In this document: positions 1-5,388 of the stretch, piece after piece
How positions within the stretch are numbered: position 1 is the stretch's first letter
Layout of the letters: each line of letters starts with the position of its first letter
Source of the DNA: Filomicrobium sp.
GTDB lineage: Bacteria > Pseudomonadota > Alphaproteobacteria > Rhizobiales > Hyphomicrobiaceae
DNA: 5,388 bases
Direction: 5' to 3'
Assembly: GCA_021775655.1 (NCBI GenBank)
Contig: JAJFHK010000085.1
Span: forward strand, 1 to 5,388
Translations under genes and position numbers: made by a program
The notes under the pieces: generated by a model
Seen by the model: only the letters and a program-made list of their open reading frames with translations
Databases searched by the model: none
Told to the model about the DNA's origin: nothing

Positions 1-131
<131 letters not shown>

Positions 132-187
132 GGCGACAGAAACAACAAAAACATGACACCGGCCGATGGTCGAGCAAGTGAGAGAAT

Positions 188-1249
188 ATGAACAGAAAGC
201 CGAGTTGGGAAATTCTGCATGGGGTCGTGAAAAAGCGGATCCTCATAATCGACGGCGCAATGGGTACGATGATCCAGAAGCGAAGGCCGAGCGAAGCCGA
301 TTATCGTGGCGAGCGCTTCAAGGATTGGGGCTCCGACGTCCAAGGCAACAATGATCTGCTATCGTTGACGCAACCGCAGATGATCCAGGAGATTCACGAG
401 GAATATCTCGAAGCAGGTGCCGACCTCATTGAGACGAATACATTCAACGCACAACGTATTTCCATGGCCGACTACAAAATGGAAGAGCACTCCTACGAGA
501 TCAATCTGGAGTCGGCAAAGCTGGCACGGGCCGCTGCGGATAAATACACGAAGAAGACTCCGAACAAGCCTCGTTTCGTGTGCGGTGCCGTTGGGCCGAC
601 CAACCGGACTGCGTCGCTGTCTCCAGACGTCAACGATCCTGGATACCGCAATACGAGCTTCGATGAATTACGTGAAGCCTATGGCGAGCAGGTGCGCGGA
701 TTGATGGATGGTGGTGCCGACATCATCATGATCGAAACGATCTTCGATACGCTGAATGCCAAGGCCGCCGGGTTTGCCACGCTTGAGGTGTTTGAGGAGA
801 AGGGCGTTGAGTTGCCGATCATGATCTCCGGCACGATTACAGACCGCTCAGGACGGACATTGTCCGGGCAGACGGCGGAGGCATTCTGGTACTCGATGCG
901 GCATTTGAAGCCGTTCTCGATCGGGCTCAATTGTGCGCTCGGAGCCGAGTTGATGCGTCCTTACGTTGCCGACTTGGCGCATATCGCCGACGTTTACGTG
1001 TCGGCCTATCCCAATGCGGGACTGCCGAATGAAATGGGCGAGTACGATGAAACCCCGCACGATATGGCTTGCCAGATTCAGCCTTGGGCGGAAGACGGCT
1101 TGCTGAATATCGTTGGCGGTTGCTGTGGATCGACGCCAGATCACATTGGTCATATCCGCGAGCACGTTGAGAAATTCCAACCGCGCAAATTGCCCGAAAT
1201 CAAACCCAAGATGAGGTTGTCGGGACTGGAACCTTTTGTGGCCGCGTAG
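188..1249 (+). CDS. metH: Homocysteine-binding (HCY) subunit of split cobalamin-dependent methionine synthase
   Basis: This 353-residue protein corresponds to the first module of MetH (about residues 1-350 of the roughly 1230-residue fused E. coli enzyme). It is a zinc-dependent TIM barrel that activates homocysteine as a thiolate. Visible landmarks are [10 protein letters not shown] (21-30), [10 protein letters not shown] (79-88), CGAVGPTNR (132-140), [11 protein letters not shown] (181-191), [17 protein letters not shown] (213-229), GLNCALG (246-252) and [11 protein letters not shown] (310-320). Cys249, Cys312 and Cys313 match the three zinc ligands (Cys247, 310, 311 of E. coli), so the site looks intact. 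The protein stops right after LSGLEPF, where fused MetH would enter the pterin domain. The start is well bounded: an in-frame TGA lies at 179-181, three codons upstream of the ATG. The ribosome site is weak (GTGAGAG, 178-184). It follows metF by 56 bases and precedes the rest of MetH by 122 bases. An S-methylmethionine or betaine methyltransferase (BhmT/MmuM-type) is the alternative, but MetH-like sequence and context make it unlikely. Confidence 0.92.
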   Translation: MNRKPSWEILHGVVKKRILIIDGAMGTMIQKRRPSEADYRGERFKDWGSDVQGNNDLLSLTQPQMIQEIHEEYLEAGADLIETNTFNAQRISMADYKMEEHSYEINLESAKLARAAADKYTKKTPNKPRFVCGAVGPTNRTASLSPDVNDPGYRNTSFDELREAYGEQVRGLMDGGADIIMIETIFDTLNAKAAGFATLEVFEEKGVELPIMISGTITDRSGRTLSGQTAEAFWYSMRHLKPFSIGLNCALGAELMRPYVADLAHIADVYVSAYPNAGLPNEMGEYDETPHDMACQIQPWAEDGLLNIVGGCCGSTPDHIGHIREHVEKFQPRKLPEIKPKMRLSGLEPFVAA

Positions 1250-1350
1250 CTTCAGTTCAAAGTCAGTTTTCAACTGGCGCAACAGCATTGCCACGGAAAT
1301 TAGGTGCGCCAATCGAGTTCTTCAGACCAAGAACAAACGGCGCTTCCCAA

Positions 1351-1367
1351 GGTGGAGAGTTCAGGGA
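1351..1367 (+). promoter_or_regulatory. Ribosome binding site supporting ATG 1372 for the large MetH subunit
   Basis: Two purine-rich stretches precede the ATG at 1372: GGTGGAGAG (1351-1359) and AGGGA (1363-1367, 4 bases before the ATG). The reading frame stays open upstream to a TTG at 1288, but no Shine-Dalgarno-like sequence precedes that codon and the extra 28 residues resemble nothing in MetH. An internal ATG at 1426, just before the conserved domain, has only a poorly spaced AGGG. ATG 1372 is therefore the best start. Confidence 0.55.
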
Positions 1368-1371
1368 CGAA

Positions 1372-4101
1372 ATGAGCACTAATTCGGAAGACATCAACGC
1401 GTCGACACAGGGCGCTTCTGCAGCGATGACGTTTATCAATGTTGGCGAGCGCACCAACGTCACCGGCTCAGCTAAGTTTCGCAAACTGATCGAGGCTGGC
1501 GATTACAATGCCGGTCTTGATATCGCGAGGCAGCAAGTTGAGAACGGCGCGCAGATTATCGACGTCAATATGGATGAAGGTCTTCTCGATTCCGAGAAGG
1601 CCATGGAGACGTTCCTCAATCTAATAGCCGCCGAGCCGGATATCGCGCGCGTTCCGATCATGATCGACTCGTCGAAGTGGTCGGTGATTGAATCGGGACT
1701 GAAGTGCGTCCAAGGCAAACCAATCGTCAACTCGATTTCCATGAAGGAGGGCGAGGGTCCGTTTCTGGAGCAGGCGCGCAAGATTCGTCGCTATGGTGCT
1801 GCGGTCGTTGTCATGGCCTTCAATGAGCAGGGGCAGGCAGAAACCGCCGAGCAGAAATTTGATATCTGCAAGCGGGCCTACAAGCTTCTCACAGAGAAGG
1901 TCGGATTCCCGCCTGAAGACATCATCTTCGACCCCAATATTTTTGCGGTGGCGACGGGTATCGAGGAACACAACAATTATGGCATTGCCTTCATCGAAGC
2001 GACACGGCGCATCAAGCAGGAAATGCCTCTGACGCACGTGTCGGGCGGCGTATCGAACTTGTCGTTTTCATTCCGGGGTAACGATGCCGTGCGCGAAGCG
2101 ATGCACTCGGTGTTCCTTTACCACGCAATCCAGGCAGGGATGGACATGGGCATCGTCAACGCCGGTCAGCTGACCGTCTATGACGATATCCCATCCGATC
2201 TGCGCGATCTGGTCGAGGACGTTATTCTCAATCGCCGCGACGATGCGACGGATCGTTTGCTGGAAGAGGCCGAGCGTTTCAAGGCGGGCGGCGGCGCCAA
2301 GGCCAAGGCGAAAGATCTGTCGTGGCGGGAAAACCCGGTCCAGAAGCGCCTTACCTACTCGCTGGTGCATGGCATCAACGACTTCATCGAAGAGGACACT
2401 GAGGAAGCGCGCCAGACAGTCGAGCGACCGTTGCACGTCATCGAAGGCCCGCTCATGGATGGCATGAATGTGGTCGGCGATCTGTTTGGAGCCGGCAAGA
2501 TGTTTTTGCCGCAGGTGGTCAAGTCGGCGCGAGTCATGAAGCAGGCGGTCGCATACCTGCAACCGTTCCTCGAAAAGGAAAAAGAGGAGTTGGGGATCGT
2601 TGACCAGCCAGCCGCCGGAAAAATCTTGATGGCGACTGTAAAGGGAGATGTCCACGATATCGGCAAGAACATCGTGGGTGTCGTCTTGCAGTGTAATAAC
2701 TACGAGGTGATTGATCTCGGCGTGATGGTACCTGCGGCCAAGATCTTGGAAACTGCCAAGCGTGAGAAGGTCGACATTATCGGGTTGTCGGGTCTGATTA
2801 CACCGTCACTGGATGAAATGTGCTTCGTTGCAGCTGAAATGGAGCGTGAAGGTTTTGAGGTTCCGCTTCTCATCGGTGGGGCAACCACGAGCCGGGTGCA
2901 TACGGCGGTCAAGGTTGCGCCGAACTACGATGCCAACCAGGCGATCCATGTTCTCGATGCGAGCCGAGCGGTCGGTGTTGTCTCGAAGCTTTTGTCGGAA
3001 ACCGACAGCCAGGAATTCGTCGCGGGTATCAAGGCGGAGTACGTCAAGGTGCGTGAAGCACACCTGGCAGGTGATGCGAAGAAGAAGCGTATTTCCCTGC
3101 AACAGGCCCGTGGCAACAAGTTTGATATTGAGTGGGATCGCTACACACCACCGAAGCCAAGTTTCTTTGGTGCGCGCGAGTTTGAAACTTACGATCTGGC
3201 AGAGTTGGTGCCCTATATCGACTGGACTCCATTTTTCCAGACGTGGGAATTGCGCGGGCGCTACCCGGCAATTCTCGACGACAACACGGTCGGGCCCGAG
3301 GCGCGCAAACTTCTCAAGGATGCGCAGGATCTGCTGGAGCAAATTGTCAAAGAGAAGTGGCTGTCGGCCAAGGCGGTGATTGGTTTCTGGCCGGCCAACT
3401 CAGTCGGTGACGATATCGAACTTTACACCGGCGAACCGCGCCACTCTCAGTTGGCAACCTTACATTCGCTGCGTCAGCAGATTGCGCGCGATCACAACCG
3501 CGGTCGCGCTCACACGGCTCTTGCGGATTTCGTCGCGCCCAAAGACAGCGGCGTGGCCGATTATGTTGGCGGGTTCGCGGTCACGACCGGGCATGGGGAA
3601 GAAGAGGCGATCGAAGCCCACTTCAAAAAGACAGATGACTACGGGCGTATCATGCTCAAAGCGCTGGCCGATCGACTGGCGGAAGCCTTTGCGGAGCGCA
3701 TGCATGAGCGCGTGCGTAAGGAGTTTTGGGGCTATGCGAAGGACGAGAAACTGTCCTGCGGCGATCTAATTACCGAATCGTATAAAGGCATCCGGCCTGC
3801 TCCAGGCTATCCCGCGCAGCCCGATCACACCGAGAAAGCCACGCTTTGGCAGCTCATGGACATCAAAGAAAAGGCCGGTATTGAATTAACCGAGAGCTTT
3901 GCGATGTGGCCGGGCTCATCCGTGTCGGGTCTCTATTTCTCGCATCCCGATAGCCACTATTTCGGTGTCGGCAAAATCGAGCGCGATCAAGTGGAGGACT
4001 ACGCAGCGCGCAAGGGCTGGACGGTTGCGGAGGCTGAGCGGTGGCTGGGACCGGTGCTCAACTATGATGCACGCAGCTACGATAAGGCGAAAGTCGCCTG
4101 A
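1372..4101 (+). CDS. metH: Cobalamin-dependent methionine synthase, large subunit (pterin, B12 and AdoMet-activation domains; no HCY domain)
   Basis: This 909-residue protein aligns by eye with E. coli MetH from about residue 350 to the C-terminus. The methyltetrahydrofolate-binding domain (about 19-285) opens with [12 protein letters not shown] and contains [18 protein letters not shown] and [13 protein letters not shown]. The cobalamin cap (about 320-412) includes [16 protein letters not shown]. The B12 domain (about 414-555) has DVHDIGKN, with Asp426-His428-Gly431 forming the DxHxxG motif; His428 is the predicted lower cobalt ligand. It also has LSGLITPS and IGGATTS. The AdoMet-activation domain (about 570-900) has YIDWTPFF (Asp614 matching E. 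coli Asp946), RPAPGYP (808-814) and ESFAMWPG. It transfers methyl from methyltetrahydrofolate to cob(I)alamin and then to homocysteine held by the separate small subunit. The reactivation domain is present, unlike 'core' MetH forms that need a separate activator. No frameshift or missing key residue was seen. Downstream is a 142-base gap without an obvious terminator. Confidence 0.94.
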   Translation: MSTNSEDINASTQGASAAMTFINVGERTNVTGSAKFRKLIEAGDYNAGLDIARQQVENGAQIIDVNMDEGLLDSEKAMETFLNLIAAEPDIARVPIMIDSSKWSVIESGLKCVQGKPIVNSISMKEGEGPFLEQARKIRRYGAAVVVMAFNEQGQAETAEQKFDICKRAYKLLTEKVGFPPEDIIFDPNIFAVATGIEEHNNYGIAFIEATRRIKQEMPLTHVSGGVSNLSFSFRGNDAVREAMHSVFLYHAIQAGMDMGIVNAGQLTVYDDIPSDLRDLVEDVILNRRDDATDRLLEEAERFKAGGGAKAKAKDLSWRENPVQKRLTYSLVHGINDFIEEDTEEARQTVERPLHVIEGPLMDGMNVVGDLFGAGKMFLPQVVKSARVMKQAVAYLQPFLEKEKEELGIVDQPAAGKILMATVKGDVHDIGKNIVGVVLQCNNYEVIDLGVMVPAAKILETAKREKVDIIGLSGLITPSLDEMCFVAAEMEREGFEVPLLIGGATTSRVHTAVKVAPNYDANQAIHVLDASRAVGVVSKLLSETDSQEFVAGIKAEYVKVREAHLAGDAKKKRISLQQARGNKFDIEWDRYTPPKPSFFGAREFETYDLAELVPYIDWTPFFQTWELRGRYPAILDDNTVGPEARKLLKDAQDLLEQIVKEKWLSAKAVIGFWPANSVGDDIELYTGEPRHSQLATLHSLRQQIARDHNRGRAHTALADFVAPKDSGVADYVGGFAVTTGHGEEEAIEAHFKKTDDYGRIMLKALADRLAEAFAERMHERVRKEFWGYAKDEKLSCGDLITESYKGIRPAPGYPAQPDHTEKATLWQLMDIKEKAGIELTESFAMWPGSSVSGLYFSHPDSHYFGVGKIERDQVEDYAARKGWTVAEAERWLGPVLNYDARSYDKAKVA

Positions 4102-4203
4102 CCCCCTCCCCGGCGTTCTGCAGTAACGGTGCGGATCCGTGATGGGATTGGCGCGACTTTACGGGGCCGCGTCAGGTCGGCATATGGCAATCCAATCGTG
4201 TAG

Positions 4204-4219
4204 TGCTTAACTCTAAGCA
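4204..4219. promoter_or_regulatory. Perfect 6+4+6 inverted repeat upstream of tetR-family gene, candidate operator
   Basis: TGCTTA and TAAGCA are exact reverse complements separated by ACTC. The 16-base element ends 12 bases before the GGAGG ribosome site of the TetR-family gene and 24 bases before its ATG. TetR-family proteins often repress their own gene through palindromes of this size near the start, so autoregulation is a reasonable inference. The arms could instead form a small hairpin in the 5' leader, and a 6-base arm pair can also arise by chance. Confidence 0.35.
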
Positions 4220-4231
4220 GTGCACGATTAC

Positions 4232-4236
4232 GGAGG
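4232..4236 (+). promoter_or_regulatory. Ribosome binding site fixing the TetR-family start at ATG 4244
   Basis: A perfect GGAGG lies 7 bases before the ATG at 4244, the strongest Shine-Dalgarno match in the window. It argues against an in-frame GTG at 4220, whose use would put this site inside the coding region and add eight residues unlike the start of a TetR helix. Confidence 0.8.
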
Positions 4237-4243
4237 TGCAACG

Positions 4244-4948
4244 ATGATCGACATAGGATCGGCGCAGGGGCGCGTTATTTCGGCAGCGCTACGACTCGCT
4301 GCGGAAAAGCCCTGGCAAGAGGTATCGTTGAGGCAGATTGCCGAGGCGGCGGGCATGAACCTTGCCGAGCTTAGCGAAGAGTTCTCGTCGAAAGCGGATA
4401 TACTGTCGGCTTTCCTGCGCCAAATCGACAAGCATGTTTTGGCGACGGCGCCTGCCCCACAAGAAGGAGAATCGCAAAGAGATGCGCTGTTCGAAGTCGT
4501 GATGGCACGTTTCGACGCGCTGGAACCATACAAGCCGGCGCTACGCTCGATAACTGGTTCGGGAGAAATTGAGCTTTCAATGATCAGACCGGTTCTCGCT
4601 TCACAGGCATGGATGCTGCAAGCGGCAGGAATAGACTCCGATGGTCCCACCGGGGCGATGAGGACGGCAGGGTTAGCTTCGGCTTATGTTTCGGTTTTCC
4701 GCACTTGGCTTGAAGATGATGATGCGGGACTTGCGCGCACGATGGCTGTTCTCGACCGGAGGCTGCGCCGAGGAGAATCGGTCATGTCGGCGCTCGATGG
4801 CGTGCTGGGTGCAGCGCGTCGAATAAAGGATGTTCTTCGTTCGGGAACTCGGCGGCCCAGGTCAAGAACGAGGCCGGCTGGTGGCGATGAATTCGGCGAC
4901 ACTGCTGAAGCCGCGCCGGGGGAAGCAGGGCCCGCTTCGACGGTTTGA
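4244..4948 (+). CDS. TetR-family transcriptional regulator with COQ9-like C-terminal region
   Basis: This 234-residue cytoplasmic protein starts with a TetR-type DNA-binding domain. A first helix (about 8-22, ISAALRLAAEKPW) is followed by a helix-turn-helix at about 27-49 (SLRQIAEAAGMN, then LAELSEEF) and the family's SKADIL segment (49-54). The second half (about 78-175) has RDALFEVVMARFDAL, QAWMLQAAGI and a TWLEDDDAGLARTMAVLDRRLRRGE stretch. This resembles TetR regulators of alphaproteobacteria whose C-terminus recalls the COQ9 fold; that comparison is from memory. The last 40 or so residues are unusual: an Arg/Pro-rich basic patch (about 199-211), then an acidic Ala/Gly/Pro-rich tail, probably disordered. 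Ligand and target genes cannot be read from the sequence. It lies 142 bases after the methionine synthase gene, with its own strong ribosome site and a nearby inverted repeat, so it probably has its own promoter. It faces the kinase gene, with 36 bases between the two stops. Its TetR identity is secure; any link to methionine metabolism is speculation. Confidence 0.85.
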   Translation: MIDIGSAQGRVISAALRLAAEKPWQEVSLRQIAEAAGMNLAELSEEFSSKADILSAFLRQIDKHVLATAPAPQEGESQRDALFEVVMARFDALEPYKPALRSITGSGEIELSMIRPVLASQAWMLQAAGIDSDGPTGAMRTAGLASAYVSVFRTWLEDDDAGLARTMAVLDRRLRRGESVMSALDGVLGAARRIKDVLRSGTRRPRSRTRPAGGDEFGDTAEAAPGEAGPASTV

Positions 4949-4984
4949 TTTATGGCGGGTGGGTGTCGTCTGCCGATGCGGCTG

Positions 4985-5388
4985 CTAGAGCGGAATTGAA
5001 ATGATCGCACGCAGACCACCCATGGAGCTTTCTCCTAGTGTGATTTCACCGCCATGGCTGCGGGCGATGTCGCGGGCGATGGCCAAGCCCAGGCCCGTGT
5101 TTCCTTTGTCCTGATTGCGCGCGACGTCGAGGCGGTAAAACGGTTCGAAGACATGATCGCGTTCTTCGACAGGAATACCAGGGCCGTCATCGTCGACTTC
5201 AATTCTGAGCCAGCGCCGCTCGGTGGCGGCACGAATAACGACTGTCTCGCCGAAGCGGGCGGCATTCGAGACGAGGTTGCCGACCGCGCGCTTGAAGGCG
5301 TGGCGCTTCAATGGGACGATGATGTCCTTACGGCGTCGGGTCTTGAGTTGCACGTCGACACCAAGAACAGCGGCTTCGTCAAGGATTT
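4985..5388 (-). CDS. Sensor histidine kinase, EnvZ-like (C-terminal ATPase domain, 5' end cut by window)
   Basis: On the minus strand 133 codons are visible. The frame is open to the window edge and ends at a TAG (plus-strand 4985-4987). The visible part is nearly a whole HATPase_c domain. In order it has the N box KRAVGNLVSNAARFG (about 5300-5255), the G1 box VDDDGPGIP (about 5200-5170), the F box FEPFYRLD (about 5152-5127) and the G2 box NTGLGLAIARDIARSHGG (about 5105-5050). These bind ATP and phosphorylate a histidine in the upstream dimerisation domain, which is outside the window, as are any membrane and sensor regions. The N box and the run around FYRLDVARNQDKGNTGLGL resemble alphaproteobacterial EnvZ-type kinases of the OmpR-partner class, but the sensed signal is unknown. 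The GTG at 5353 is internal to the frame and is not the true start. The gene converges on the TetR-family gene, and its response regulator is presumably beyond the right edge. Confidence 0.88.
   Translation of the reverse strand, partial: ILDEAAVLGVDVQLKTRRRKDIIVPLKRHAFKRAVGNLVSNAARFGETVVIRAATERRWLRIEVDDDGPGIPVEERDHVFEPFYRLDVARNQDKGNTGLGLAIARDIARSHGGEITLGESSMGGLRAIISIPL

Noticed and set aside
1253..1276. CAGTT...AACTG arms just after the small-subunit stop, as a possible hairpin or attenuator.
   Set aside because: The arms are only five bases with a 14-base loop and no T-run follows, so it is neither a convincing terminator nor a riboswitch.
1288..1371. Extended start for the large MetH subunit at TTG 1288.
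   Set aside because: It has no ribosome site, and the 28 extra residues have no counterpart in MetH. ATG 1372 is better supported.
848..3379. Several long open frames on both strands inside the methionine synthase genes (for example minus 848-1312, 2068-2655 and 2806-3342, and plus 2813-3379).
   Set aside because: They lie wholly or mostly within genes of clear homology, their translations show no recognisable motif, and such shadow frames are expected in G+C-rich coding DNA.
4158..4186. TTTACG (4158-4163) and CATATG (4181-4186), 17 bases apart, as a sigma-70-type promoter for the tetR-family gene.
   Set aside because: The match to consensus is poor, and such weak pairs occur by chance. A promoter in this gap is likely but its position is not shown.
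4145..4197. GATTGG / CCAATC arms and nearby CGCG repeats downstream of the large MetH subunit, as a possible terminator.
   Set aside because: The loop of about 40 bases is too long, the inner pairing is weak and there is no T-tract. I could not identify an intrinsic terminator here.
4930..4984. Possible bidirectional terminator between the convergent tetR-family and kinase genes (GCCCGC / GCGGGT, and GCCG-ATG-CGGC at 4972-4982).
   Set aside because: The stems are 4-6 bases with no T-run on either strand. The convergent layout makes a terminator plausible but the sequence does not support one.

Overview
The window looks like an ordinary stretch of an alphaproteobacterial chromosome. The closest fit is the Hyphomicrobiales/Rhizobiales or a neighbouring order. 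This is inferred from the gene order (metF followed by a two-gene methionine synthase), a TetR regulator of a type I associate with alphaproteobacteria, an EnvZ-like kinase, and moderately high G+C with matching codon use throughout. Genus cannot be fixed from the sequence alone.

Layout. Positions 1-131 hold the last 42 codons of metF (5,10-methylenetetrahydrofolate reductase). After a 56-base gap comes a 353-residue homocysteine-binding protein (188-1249). It matches the N-terminal module of cobalamin-dependent methionine synthase, with all three zinc-ligand cysteines. After 122 bases comes a 909-residue protein (1372-4101) carrying the remaining MetH modules: methyltetrahydrofolate binding, cobalamin cap, cobalamin binding and AdoMet reactivation. 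A 142-base gap with a small perfect inverted repeat leads to a TetR-family regulator (4244-4948). The 3' end of an EnvZ-like sensor histidine kinase lies convergently on the minus strand (4985 to the window end).

How the genes work together. MetF makes 5-methyltetrahydrofolate. The large MetH subunit takes its methyl group onto cobalamin, and the small subunit presents zinc-activated homocysteine as acceptor, giving methionine and tetrahydrofolate. The reactivation module recharges oxidised cobalamin with AdoMet. The three genes run in one direction and probably form a methionine/one-carbon operon. The TetR and kinase genes are probably separate units, and nothing in the sequence ties them to methionine metabolism.

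The most notable feature is that methionine synthase is encoded as two separate, apparently intact proteins, split exactly at the HCY/pterin domain border. I see no mobile element, CRISPR array, RNA gene or clearly novel multi-gene system here.
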